From positions 1 through 44,895 of the forward strand of contig JAIBAP010000050.1 in assembly GCA_019695115.1 (NCBI GenBank): 44,895 nucleotides of DNA, written 5' to 3'. The stretch's first letter is position 1, and the number at the start of each line of letters is the position of its first letter. The stretch comes from Caldilineales bacterium (GTDB lineage Bacteria > Chloroflexota > Anaerolineae > J102). The notes under the pieces were generated by a model. It did no database searches. It worked only from the letters and a program-made list of their open reading frames with translations, and had not been told where the DNA came from. Shown here one piece after another: positions 24,303 through 32,480 of the stretch. The position numbers and the translations under genes were made by a program.

Positions 24303-24770
24303 CTATTGCTCTCGCCAGCGGCGAAACTGGGCGGCCAGCTGGGTTTCGGCCTCGGCCAGGGCGATCAGCACATCATACGGGCTGAGGTCGCGCTCGCCCA
24401 GGCGGTGGGGCTGGGTCAGGGCCGGGCCTTCGAGGTCATCCAAATTGAGGTTGGTCTCCTCGCGCTGCTGGTAGAGTTCAGCCAGCAGGTGGGGCCAGCT
24501 CCACTGGCGGCGACGAAGCACGGCGCGGGCATCCAACTCGGCTTCGGACAGGTCGTAGAGTACGGGGTGGCCGTGGCGCATGGACTGGACGAGCGTCAGC
24601 GCCCGGTTTTCGGCCTCGATGCGCTGCGCCATCACCTGGGCGGCCGACCACGGCCCGACCGCGCCCGGCTGCTGGAGAACGGTCTCGGGCAGCCCGGCGA
24701 GGGCGGCGAGCATGTGGGCCCGGCTTTGGCGCAAGGCCAGGCGGAGCGAGGCGAGGGTGGGGACAGTCAT
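24303..24770 (-). CDS. DinB-like four-helix protein
   Basis: The 155-residue protein looks like the DinB/YfiT/MDMPI superfamily: an N-terminal helix, then GPWSAAQVMAQRIEAENRAL where the family has Trp-Ser and metal-binding His/Glu. The usual His is replaced by Gln (MAQR instead of LAHL), and the later His ligands are not evident, so metal binding may be lost. Members act as thiol-dependent transferases or have unknown roles. It is 7 bases downstream of an aminotransferase gene and likely shares its mRNA. Assignment is by pattern, not strong motifs. Confidence 0.65.
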   Translation of the reverse strand: MTVPTLASLRLALRQSRAHMLAALAGLPETVLQQPGAVGPWSAAQVMAQRIEAENRALTLVQSMRHGHPVLYDLSEAELDARAVLRRRQWSWPHLLAELYQQREETNLNLDDLEGPALTQPHRLGERDLSPYDVLIALAEAETQLAAQFRRWREQ

Positions 24771-24777
24771 GGGCGGC

Positions 24778-26046
24778 CTACTGAAAGCGGGCGATCACCC
24801 GCTCGAGCGCATCCAGGCCCCGCGCCAGCGTCTCCTTGTCCGGCCCAAAACTGACGCGGCAATAGTTGCCATAGCGGGCATGGGCGCGGCGTTGGTCGGG
24901 GTTGACATCGAAGAACACCCCCGGCACCGTGATCACCTTCTCCTTCAGCCCTTCCTGGAAGAAGACCAGGCCATCGTCCAGGGGCGGCGGCAGTTGCGCC
25001 AGGTTGGCCCAGACGTAGAACGTGCCCTGCGGCTCGGCCTCCACCCCGATCCCCATCGCCCGCAGCCGGGCCACCGCGTAGTCGCGCTTCTGGCGAAAAC
25101 TGCGCTGGATGGCGACCGTCTCCTGGATCACATGGTCGATCTCCAGCAGGTCGAGCACCTGGGCCTGGAACGGATGGTTGGGGCCGCCGTCCAGGAAAGA
25201 ACCGGCGCTGCCGATGGCGTCGATGACCGGCTTGGGGGCCAGCGTCCAACTGATGCGCCAGCCGGGATAGCGCCAGTTCTTGGTCAGACCATCGACGATG
25301 ATCACGGGGTCGGTTTCCACATCCTCGACATAGGCCGCCGCCGACACCATCTTGGGTGGGTCGCCGCCGGGCGCGCCGGTGTAGATGTAGTGCGAGTAGA
25401 ATTCATCCAGGATCAGCGAGCATTGCAGGTCGCGCGCCATCTGCACCCAGCGCCGCAGCCGGTCGTTTTCCACCAGTTGGCCGGTGGGATTGCAGGGATT
25501 GCTGGCGAGGACGGCCTGCAAACCCCGGCCCTGTATCTCCTTTTTCAGATGCGCCAGCGGGACCTGGTAGCCTTCTTCGGGGTCGAGCAAGATGGGGATG
25601 GGGATGAAGGCTTTGAAGACCGAGAGCAGTTCTTCGTAGGCGGTGTAGTCGGGCAGGAAATGGCCCATGTTGATGTTGCCCAGGGCCGCGGCCAGCCGCG
25701 TGAGCGCCGCCCGTCCGCCGCCGGCAATGCTGACATTCTCGAACGTATACTGGCTGCTCTTGCCCTGGCGATAAAGCTGGTTGTAGAGATCGGCCACTTT
25801 CTGGCGCAGGGCGACCTGCCCGGTGATGGGGCCGTATTCCTGGTGGCGGGGGTTGATGCTGAGGGTCTCGATCCGCGACGGCGCGCCGGGCAGCGGGCCG
25901 GTCTCGGGCATCCCCTGGCCCAGATTGGCCCACTCAAGATGGTCGGGCGTGAAGCCCTCAAGCCCGGCGCGGTGCATGACGAAGATGACGCCGGTGCGCG
26001 GGACGCGACGGAAGCCGGGGATGGGGTGGGTGGTGGGTGTGCTCAT
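24778..26046 (-). CDS. PLP-dependent class I/II aminotransferase
   Basis: The 422-residue protein is a fold-type I aminotransferase. ASNPCNPTGQL is the aspartate-aminotransferase-like NPTG motif, ILDEFYSHYIY carries the cofactor-contacting Asp and Tyr, and VDGLTKNWRYPGWRISW contains the PLP Schiff-base lysine and the terminal Arg-binding region. It would move an amino group from an amino acid to a 2-keto acid; the substrate is unknown. ATG 26046 was chosen over the frame start at 26091 because it gives MSTPTTHPIPGF without a basic extension. It shares a unit with the DinB-like gene. Confidence 0.88.
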   Translation of the reverse strand: MSTPTTHPIPGFRRVPRTGVIFVMHRAGLEGFTPDHLEWANLGQGMPETGPLPGAPSRIETLSINPRHQEYGPITGQVALRQKVADLYNQLYRQGKSSQYTFENVSIAGGGRAALTRLAAALGNINMGHFLPDYTAYEELLSVFKAFIPIPILLDPEEGYQVPLAHLKKEIQGRGLQAVLASNPCNPTGQLVENDRLRRWVQMARDLQCSLILDEFYSHYIYTGAPGGDPPKMVSAAAYVEDVETDPVIIVDGLTKNWRYPGWRISWTLAPKPVIDAIGSAGSFLDGGPNHPFQAQVLDLLEIDHVIQETVAIQRSFRQKRDYAVARLRAMGIGVEAEPQGTFYVWANLAQLPPPLDDGLVFFQEGLKEKVITVPGVFFDVNPDQRRAHARYGNYCRVSFGPDKETLARGLDALERVIARFQ

Positions 26047-26147
26047 GGCGGCAAGAATGAAGCGGCGGGCGATCCGGTCGCCCGCCTGCAAGCCCGATTA
26101 TGCGGTAGATCATGGCCCCTGTCCAGTCTTCGCCCATCGCTCTGCAT

Positions 26148-26190
26148 TTGACAATTGGCAGTTCGCAGCGATAATTGAGACATTATCTCA
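26148..26190 (+). promoter_or_regulatory. Promoter with adjoining TGAGA-N5-TCTCA operator (ZnuA-type gene)
   Basis: TTGACA (26148-26153), a 16-base spacer, GATAAT (26170-26175), then the palindrome TGAGACATTATCTCA (26176-26190). The wider context AATTGAGA...TCTCATTTA matches the permease operator at 6230-6252, and the spacer length is identical. It lies 200 bases before the ATG at 26390, with the heptamer array in the leader between. Confidence 0.85.
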
Positions 26191-26233
26191 TTTATGGATG
26201 GCTAGATCGAGAAATGATACTCGGTCATGAAAC

Positions 26234-26345
26234 GTGATGCGTGTTGCGTGATGCGTGTTGCGTGTTGCGTGATGCGTGTTGCGTGTTGCGTGATGCGTGA
26301 AAATCGCCGACGTTTTCTCACGGTTCACGCTTCACGGTTCACGAC
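26234..26345. repeat. Heptamer array GTGATGC/GTGTTGC and inverted TTCACGN units
   Basis: Nine 7-mers GTGATGC or GTGTTGC (26234-26299) are the reverse complement of the CACGCAT family. After a spacer AAAATCGCCGACGTTTT (26300-26316), TTCACGC-type units appear in the other orientation (26322-26345), so the leader can fold into a long hairpin. All of it lies in the 5' untranslated region of the ZnuA-type gene. Confidence 0.93.
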
Positions 26346-26389
26346 CTTCATAACAAATCAACCTAGCGATCAATAGCACAAGCAAGCAG

Positions 26390-27319
26390 ATGCCTCGAAC
26401 ACCCTACTTCCGACCTCTACTCATCCTTCTGGCCTTGCTCTTGGCCGCGTGCTCTGGCCCCGCCCCGGCAGGCGACCAGGCGCCGGACAGATTGAATGTC
26501 GTTGCCACCACCACCCTCGTCGGCGATGTCGTGCGCGTCATCGGCGGCGAGGCCATCGCTTTGGACGTTCTGCTGCCGGTAGGGGCCGAACCGCACGGCT
26601 ACCAGCCTTCACCGCAAGACTTGGCGGAGTTGTCGCAGGCCGACCTGGTCTTCGTCAACGGGCTGGGGTTGGAAGAAGCGCTGATGCCCACGCTGGCAAG
26701 CGCCGTCGCCCACGAGAAGATCGTTGCGGTCTCGGACAGCGTCGAAGCCATCGAACTGGCCGGGGGAGAAGACGAGGGAGAGCACGAGCATGGCCTCGAT
26801 CCGCACGCCTGGACCGACCCAAACAATGTGATGGTCTGGACGGACAACATCGTGCGGGCGCTCAGCGCCGCCAACCCGGCGCAAAGGGACGGTTACGAGT
26901 CACGCGCCACCGCCTACCGGCAGCAGTTGACCGCGCTCGATGCCTGGATCCGCCAGCAGGTGGCGCAGATCCCGGAACGCAAGCGCAAACTCGTCACAGA
27001 CCATGCCGTCTTTGGCTACTTTGCCCGCCGTTACGGGCTGGAACAGGTTGGCGCCGTCATCCCCGGCTTCAGCGCCCTGGCCGAGCCTTCGGCCCAAGAG
27101 CTGGCCGCGCTGGAAGACGCCATTCGCGGCCTCGGCGTCGGGGCGATCTTCGTGGGCAATACCGTCAATCCCAGCCTGGCTGAACGCGTGGCCAAAGACG
27201 CCAACACCCGACTGCTGTTCATCTACAGCGATTCGCTCAGCGATGCTGACGGGCCGGCCGCCACCTATCTGGATTTCATGCGGTACAACGTCGGCGTCTT
27301 CGTCGACGGTCTCCGCTAG
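26390..27319 (+). CDS. ZnuA-type metal-binding lipoprotein of an ABC transporter
   Basis: The 309-residue protein has lipobox LLAAC (C21) and the cluster A-I (zinc/manganese) binding-protein fold. Likely metal ligands are H69 (AEPHGYQPSP), H139 (LDPHAW) and H205 (TDHAVFGYFARRYG), with a late acidic residue near SDSLSDADG. A short acidic/His insert (GEDEGEHEHG) resembles the reduced His-rich loop of ZnuA. It captures zinc (or manganese) for import. No permease or ATPase is adjacent; a ZnuB-type permease with the same operator is at 5369-6214. AAGCA before ATG is not a strong ribosome-binding site. Confidence 0.9.
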   Translation: MPRTPYFRPLLILLALLLAACSGPAPAGDQAPDRLNVVATTTLVGDVVRVIGGEAIALDVLLPVGAEPHGYQPSPQDLAELSQADLVFVNGLGLEEALMPTLASAVAHEKIVAVSDSVEAIELAGGEDEGEHEHGLDPHAWTDPNNVMVWTDNIVRALSAANPAQRDGYESRATAYRQQLTALDAWIRQQVAQIPERKRKLVTDHAVFGYFARRYGLEQVGAVIPGFSALAEPSAQELAALEDAIRGLGVGAIFVGNTVNPSLAERVAKDANTRLLFIYSDSLSDADGPAATYLDFMRYNVGVFVDGLR

Positions 27320-27326
27320 ACCCTCC

Positions 27327-28241
27327 ATGCGCCCGCCGGCCTTGCTCCGCCCCTATCTGTTGGTGCTCACCGCCGCCTTCTTGTGGGGGACGATCGGCGT
27401 GGTGGGCAAGGCGCTGTACGGATTGGGCCAGGTCAGCCCGCTGGCGTTGGGGATGTTCCGATTGGTCGTGGCAGCGCCGCTGCTGAGGCTGCTCAGCTGG
27501 CGGCTGGATCGGGGGCAATCCTGGCGTTTTGGCCGGGGCGAGGGGCGCTGGTGGCTGCTGGCGATGACGAGCATGGGGGCCTATCAGTTGTTTCTGTTCA
27601 GCGCGGTCAGGCGCACCGATGTGACCACGGCCATCTTCCTGGCTATCTGCACGGCCCCGATCCTGGTGGCGTTAGCGGCCCCTTTCGTCTTGGGCGAGCG
27701 CCTGACCCGGACGGCATTGGCGGCGGGAGGGTTGGCGTTGGCCGGGACGACGCTGGTGTTGGGGTTCAGCGACCCCGGTGCGATGCTGGCGTCGGGCAAG
27801 CTGGTGGGCAATCTGCTGGCGCTGGGGGCGGCCGTCTGTTGGGCCACCTATGCCATCGTCGCCCGGCATCTGGTGCAGCACCACAGCCCCACCCGCATCA
27901 CCTTCTTCACCTTTGCCGGCGCGGCGCTGCTGGTGGCGCCGCTGGTCGTCTGGCAGGATCAGCCGGTGTCGCTGCCCCCGGCCGGTTGGGCGCTGGCCAT
28001 CTATTTGGGCGTCTTCCCCACCGCCCTGGCCTATTTTCTCTATGTGCGCGGGCTGCGCACGGTCGGCGCCACCACCTCATCCTTCCTGGCCCTGGCCGAG
28101 CCGGGCACGGCCGCCATCCTGGCCGCCCTGCTGTTCGACGAGCAACTCAGCGGCGGCGGCTGGCTGGGCGTGGGCCTGCTGCTGGCCGGGCTGGCGCTGC
28201 TCATCCTCCGCAGCCAGAAACACCGTGAACCACCTGGTTGA
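27327..28241 (+). CDS. EamA/DMT family transporter
   Basis: The 304-residue protein has ten hydrophobic helices in two EamA repeats (LTAAFLWGTIGVVGKAL near residue 12, LLALGAAVCWATYAIVARHL near 162). Each repeat has the AAxxWG-type start of drug/metabolite transporters. Such proteins usually export amino acids, nucleosides or other metabolites. It starts 7 bases after the ZnuA-type gene and so falls under the same operator, which is unexpected for an exporter; a metal-chelate or metabolite role is possible but unproven. Confidence 0.87.
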   Translation: MRPPALLRPYLLVLTAAFLWGTIGVVGKALYGLGQVSPLALGMFRLVVAAPLLRLLSWRLDRGQSWRFGRGEGRWWLLAMTSMGAYQLFLFSAVRRTDVTTAIFLAICTAPILVALAAPFVLGERLTRTALAAGGLALAGTTLVLGFSDPGAMLASGKLVGNLLALGAAVCWATYAIVARHLVQHHSPTRITFFTFAGAALLVAPLVVWQDQPVSLPPAGWALAIYLGVFPTALAYFLYVRGLRTVGATTSSFLALAEPGTAAILAALLFDEQLSGGGWLGVGLLLAGLALLILRSQKHREPPG

Positions 28242-28286
28242 TCGGTTGTGACGGTCGCAAACAGCCTGCCCTGATCTTGCTGAAGG

Positions 28287-28427
28287 GTGAAGCGTGACAA
28301 AACGTCGGCGATTCCCACGCCCCACGCCTCACATTTCACGCCTCACGCCCCGCGCCCCACGCCTCACATTTCACGCCTCACGCCCCGCGCCCCACGCCTC
28401 ACGTTTCACGCCTCACGTTTCACGCCT
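28287..28427. repeat. Heptamer array CACGCCT/CACATTT with 35-bp higher order
   Basis: From 28316 the 7-mers CACGCCT, CACATTT, CACGCCT, CACGCCC, CGCGCCC repeat as a 35-base block twice, then continue with CACGTTT variants. The 5' end (28287-28320) is an inverted, 30/34 match to 26295-26328. The array runs into the last two codons of the Uma2 gene. Confidence 0.92.
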
Positions 28428-28995
28428 CCATCTCGACCTGATAATAGATCTCGTTGAGCGGGATTTGGCAGTCGATGGATTCCAGGTGCAGCACATCAGC
28501 GAGCGAACGCAGGTCGCCGATCACCCATAGATCACCCCGGCGCCGATAATGCTCGACCAGCACCCTGTCCTGGGCGATCAGCACGTATTCCCGCAACGAT
28601 GCCAGCCGCCGGTATTGGGAGAACTTCTCACCGCGGTCGTAGGCCTCGGTGGAGGGCGACAGCACCTCGATCAGGACGGTCGGGTTGAGGAGCGTATCGC
28701 CCTGGATGTCCTCGAAGACCGGCTGGCCACAAACCACGCTGGCATCCGGGTAGGTGTAGAGTCCCGTGGCGCCCACACGCACACGCATTTCCGCCACATA
28801 GACTTCGCAAGGGCGACCGCGTAGTTGGCGGCGCAGTTCGCTGGCCGCGTTGAGCGTGATCAGATTGTGCTTGCGGCTGGCCCCGGCCATGGCGTAGATC
28901 TCGCCGTCGAAGAATTCACTCTTCGTCGCCGCCTGCCGTTCCAGGGTCAGATATTCCTGGGGGGTGAAGACTCGTTTGAAAGCTCGCAGGGCCAT
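28420..28995 (-). CDS. Uma2 family (DUF820) putative endonuclease
   Basis: The 191-residue protein shows the PD-(D/E)xK plan of Uma2: EFFDGEIYAMAG near residue 27, VYVAEMRVRV, YPDASVVCG (catalytic Asp) and TVLIEVLSPSTEAYDRGEKFSQYRRL with the E-x-K-like core. This family is expanded in cyanobacteria and Chloroflexota; its cellular role is unsettled. Its last two codons and TGA stop lie inside the heptamer array, so the C-terminus has been set by the repeat. A minus-strand TAGAAT sits 6 bases before the ATG with no Shine-Dalgarno. It is downstream of the helicase gene on the same strand, 15 bases away. Confidence 0.88.
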   Translation of the reverse strand: MALRAFKRVFTPQEYLTLERQAATKSEFFDGEIYAMAGASRKHNLITLNAASELRRQLRGRPCEVYVAEMRVRVGATGLYTYPDASVVCGQPVFEDIQGDTLLNPTVLIEVLSPSTEAYDRGEKFSQYRRLASLREYVLIAQDRVLVEHYRRRGDLWVIGDLRSLADVLHLESIDCQIPLNEIYYQVEMEA

Positions 28996-29001
28996 GATGC
29001 C

Positions 29002-29010
29002 ATTCTACCA
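29002..29010 (-). promoter_or_regulatory. Extended -10 before Uma2 gene, leaderless type
   Basis: On the minus strand TGGTAGAAT ends 6 bases before the ATG at 28995. It overlaps the end of the helicase gene region. It suggests that Uma2 can be expressed from its own leaderless promoter. Confidence 0.5.
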
Positions 29011-31572
29011 TCACCCCAACGCCTGCCGCAACAGGGCGCGCGTCAGTTCCTTCGTGTCCCAGGCCAACGCTTCGGCCCCCTCCGAGGCCGGGCCGACGCA
29101 GGCCGGGCAGCCGCGAGCGCAGGCACAGGCGGCAATCGCCCCGGCCGCCGCCGCCAGCAAGACCGGCTGGAGTTCGTACAGCCGCTCGGCCAGGCCGATG
29201 CCGGCGGGCACACGGTCGAACAGGAGCACGGTGGGGAGCTGGTTGTGCACGCCCTGCGGCGCCACCTGCATGCCTAGGTCGGTCGGGTCGCACATCAGGT
29301 GGAGGGGCGCCAGGTTGGCCAGCAGATAGCCCAGCCCGCCCAGGCCCGACCGCAGCCGCTGCCCCTGCTCGAGGCGTTGATGGCAGGTGCGGCAAAGCGT
29401 GCGCAGATTCGCAAGGTCGTTGGCCGCCAGGTAGAGTTCGTTGCGGCCCGGCTGATAGCCGAAACTGCGAAAGGGACGCAGATGATGGACATCGTGCTGG
29501 CGGTTGGGCCGTTCGGCCGCCCCGCACTGCGTACACTTGAAGCCATCGCGGGCGCGGGCCAGGTCGCGTTGCGCCGGCCAGTTGGGGCCGTAATCATTGG
29601 GGTCGCCCTGCCACAGCCCCTGAACCCGCAGCCTCTCGACCAACGGCTCGGCAAAGCACAACCAGTAGCCGCTGGTCTGGAGCACGGTTTCGGGCAGGTC
29701 GATCTCGCCATAGCCCAGCGTTTCGTGCGTCCACCGCTTCACCTGCCGATAGCCGCTGGCCTGGCTGCGCACCTCCACATCGCCGCTCCCGCGCACCAGG
29801 TCGCCCTCCTGCTCCTGCTGGTGGACCGACAGCACCTCCACTTCTGTCACCGAACTGGCCTCGGTGTAATAATCGACCTCGACCGGTCGCACGAAGGCAT
29901 GGCCCGCCTCCCAATCGAGTCGGTCGACGCGAAAGGTCTGGCCTTCGTGCAGGTAGATGGCGCCGGTGTGCAGCAGGGTGGGCGCGGCCTCGCGCTCCAG
30001 TTGGCCGATGGTGGTGGTCGGGTCGCCGGGCAGCTCGGGCTGGGCCATGATCACCACCGGCTCACCCGCGGCCCGCAGGTTGATGCCCTGGGCCGGATAG
30101 CCGCTTTGCAGCCAATACCAGCGCTCGCCCGACTGCCCCACCTCGCCCTGCGCGGCCAGCATCGCCAGCAGATCTGCGGTGAAGTCCACCTCGCCAAAAC
30201 GCTCACCCAGGCGAAACGGCAACTCGAAGGCGGCGCAGCGCAGGTGGTCGGTGAGGATGACCAGGTTATCGGGGTTGATGAGGGCGTGTTCGGGGCTGCG
30301 GCCAAAGAAGAAATCAGGATGCTGGATGATGTATTGGTCGAGCGCGCCGGCCCCAGCGATGAGGATGGCGAGGGCCGCCTCCTGCCGCCGCCCCGCTCGC
30401 CCCGCCTGCTGCCAGACGCTGGCAATGCTGCCCGGAAAACCGGTGAGCACCGCCGCCTGCAACTGCCCGATGTCGATGCCCAACTCCAGGGCATTGGTGG
30501 CCACCACCGCCCGCACCTGGCCCGACCGCAGCCCGGCCTCGATCTGGCGACGCTCGCTGGGCAGATAGCCGCCGCGGTAGCCCCGCACGGCCTCGCTCTC
30601 CCCGCCCTGCCGGCCGTAGGCCTCGCGCAGATAGGTCAGCAACAACTCGACCCGCAGCCGCGAGCGGGCAAAGAAGATCGACTGCACCCCCGCCGCCAGC
30701 AAACGCTCGCCCAGCCGTTGCGCTTCCAGCAGGCTGCTGCGGCGCAGACCCAGCTCGGCGTCCACCAGCGGCGGGTTGTAGAACAACAAGTGTTTCTCGC
30801 CCGCAGGGGCGCCGTTCTCGGCCACCAGCGTCGCCGGGGCCTCGATCAGCCGTTCGGCGTGTTGGGCGGGATTGGCGATGGTGGCCGAGGTGAGGATGAA
30901 GTTCGGCGCCGAGCCATAGAAACGGCAGATGCGGCGCAAGCGGCGCAGCAGATTGGCGGTGTGAGAGCCAAAAACCCCGCGGTAGGTGTGGATTTCATCG
31001 ATCACGACCGTGCGCAGCCCCTGGAAGAAGGCCGCCCAGTTGGTGTGGTGCGGCAGGATGCCGGTGTGGAGCATGTCCGGGTTGCTGAGCACCAGCCGGG
31101 CGCCCTCTCGTATCCGTTTGCGATGCCCCTGCGGCGTGTCGCCGTCGTAGATCGCCAGGCCCGGATCGACCGGCAGCGCCTCGACCAGCCCCCTGAGTTC
31201 GGCCAACTGGTCTTGGGCCAGGGCTTTGGTGGGGAAGAGGTAGAGGGCGCGGGCGGCAGGGTCGGCCAGCAGGGCGTGCAAGACCGGCAGGTTGTAGCAC
31301 AAGGTCTTGCCGGAGGCGGTGGGCGTCACCGCCACCACGTTTTCGCCGGCCAGGGCGGCGGCCACGGCCTGGGCCTGATGGGTGTAGGGCAGATGGATGC
31401 CACGCGCCCGCAGGGCCGCTGGCAGACGGGGGTCGAGGCCGGCCGGGAAGGGGGCGTAGGAGGCAGCCCGCGCCGGCAACCGCTCCCAGGCCGTGATCTG
31501 GCGCAGGAAGCCGGGGTCGAGTTGGAGGTCGCGGAGCAGGCTATCAAGAGACATCGGCTGGCCGGCCGCCAT
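29011..31572 (-). CDS. DEAD/DEAH-type helicase with HNH domain and DUF1998 (MrfA-like)
   Basis: The 853-residue protein is a superfamily 2 helicase: Walker A TPTASGKT (83-90), box II DEIH (192-195), LTSATIANP motif III and QQAGRAGRR motif VI near residue 395. The C-terminus has a DUF1998-type four-Cys cluster (CACARGCPAC, about residue 815-825), as in YprA/MrfA, which act in repair of mitomycin damage. Between them, about residues 675-735, is an HNH nuclease-like module with CTQC, DVHHLRPF and LCRTCHQ. That insert is not part of the best-known MrfA. The gene lies 24 bases after the AraC-MGMT repair gene. Start ATG 31572; ATG 31554 (MSLDSLL) is equally possible. Confidence 0.88.
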   Translation of the reverse strand: MAAGQPMSLDSLLRDLQLDPGFLRQITAWERLPARAASYAPFPAGLDPRLPAALRARGIHLPYTHQAQAVAAALAGENVVAVTPTASGKTLCYNLPVLHALLADPAARALYLFPTKALAQDQLAELRGLVEALPVDPGLAIYDGDTPQGHRKRIREGARLVLSNPDMLHTGILPHHTNWAAFFQGLRTVVIDEIHTYRGVFGSHTANLLRRLRRICRFYGSAPNFILTSATIANPAQHAERLIEAPATLVAENGAPAGEKHLLFYNPPLVDAELGLRRSSLLEAQRLGERLLAAGVQSIFFARSRLRVELLLTYLREAYGRQGGESEAVRGYRGGYLPSERRQIEAGLRSGQVRAVVATNALELGIDIGQLQAAVLTGFPGSIASVWQQAGRAGRRQEAALAILIAGAGALDQYIIQHPDFFFGRSPEHALINPDNLVILTDHLRCAAFELPFRLGERFGEVDFTADLLAMLAAQGEVGQSGERWYWLQSGYPAQGINLRAAGEPVVIMAQPELPGDPTTTIGQLEREAAPTLLHTGAIYLHEGQTFRVDRLDWEAGHAFVRPVEVDYYTEASSVTEVEVLSVHQQEQEGDLVRGSGDVEVRSQASGYRQVKRWTHETLGYGEIDLPETVLQTSGYWLCFAEPLVERLRVQGLWQGDPNDYGPNWPAQRDLARARDGFKCTQCGAAERPNRQHDVHHLRPFRSFGYQPGRNELYLAANDLANLRTLCRTCHQRLEQGQRLRSGLGGLGYLLANLAPLHLMCDPTDLGMQVAPQGVHNQLPTVLLFDRVPAGIGLAERLYELQPVLLAAAAGAIAACACARGCPACVGPASEGAEALAWDTKELTRALLRQALG

Positions 31573-31596
31573 TGTGCGCTGCCACGGTCGATGGCG

Positions 31597-32466
31597 TCAA
31601 CTCTGTTGCCAGGCAGCATCGTCGCCGCGACGCAGCGCCGCCTCCCAACCCAACATGGCCTGTTTGCGCGTGTGCCCCCAACGGTATTCGCCCACCACGC
31701 CGCTTTTGCGCAGCACGCGATGGCAGGGGATGAGAAAGGCGACCTGGTTGGCGGCCACAGCCGAGGCGACGGCGCGGGTTCCCGCTGGCTGGCCGATGGC
31801 ATGGGCCACGCCCTCATACGACAACGCATGGCCGCTGGGGATGCTGAGCAGCGCCTCCCAGACCTTGATCTGGAAGTTCGTGCCCTGGAGAAAGAGCGGC
31901 AGGGTGCGTGGAGGCAGTTGGGGAGAGGAATCGCCGGCCGGGAAGATGGCGTCGATGTAAGGCTGAGTGACGGCAGGTCGCTCGTGCAGTCTTGCTTCGG
32001 CCCAGCGCCCGCCCAGAGTGGCGATCTCATCCTCACGGCCACCCTCTCCAACAAAGTTGAGGGCGCAGATGCCGCGGTCGGTGACGGCGATGAGGCATTC
32101 GCCAAAGGGCGTGTCGTGAAAACCATAATCGATGACCAGCCCGGCGCCCTTTTGCTTGTATTCGCCCGGCGTCACGGCGTCGATGGTGACGAGGAGATCG
32201 TGCAGCCGGCCGGGGCCAGAAAGCCCGCTGGCATAGGCGGCGTCGAGCACGCTGTGCGATTCGTCCAGCAGTTGGCGGGCATAGTCGGCGGTCAGGAACT
32301 GGAGAAAGCGTTTGGGGCTGATCCCGGCCCAACGTTTGAACAACCGTTGCAGGTAGTAAGGGCTGAGATGGAGATGGGCGGCCAGGTCTTCCAGGCTGGG
32401 TTGTTGGGTGAAGTTTGCCTCGAGATAGCGGATGGCGGCGGCGATGGTGTCGTAGTCGGTGGACAT
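31597..32466 (-). CDS. AraC-type regulator fused to methylguanine-DNA methyltransferase (Ada-like)
   Basis: The 289-residue protein starts with an AraC HTH domain (residues about 1-100, with LEDLAAHLHLSPYYLQRLFKRWAG). An N-terminal ribonuclease-like and a catalytic methyltransferase domain follow, with acceptor C248 in IPCHRVLR. It removes methyl groups from O6-methylguanine and probably activates transcription. The N-terminal Cys4 domain of E. coli Ada, which senses methylphosphotriesters, is absent, so the inducing signal must differ. ATG 32466 is the family start; the open frame further upstream is encoded by the 69-bp repeats. It heads an operon with the MrfA-like helicase. Confidence 0.9.
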   Translation of the reverse strand: MSTDYDTIAAAIRYLEANFTQQPSLEDLAAHLHLSPYYLQRLFKRWAGISPKRFLQFLTADYARQLLDESHSVLDAAYASGLSGPGRLHDLLVTIDAVTPGEYKQKGAGLVIDYGFHDTPFGECLIAVTDRGICALNFVGEGGREDEIATLGGRWAEARLHERPAVTQPYIDAIFPAGDSSPQLPPRTLPLFLQGTNFQIKVWEALLSIPSGHALSYEGVAHAIGQPAGTRAVASAVAANQVAFLIPCHRVLRKSGVVGEYRWGHTRKQAMLGWEAALRRGDDAAWQQS

Positions 32467-32480
32467 GGGTTGGTTCTCGC

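Noticed and set aside
24580-26151. A 523-codon plus-strand open frame
   Set aside because: It lies opposite the DinB-like and aminotransferase genes and has no family pattern.
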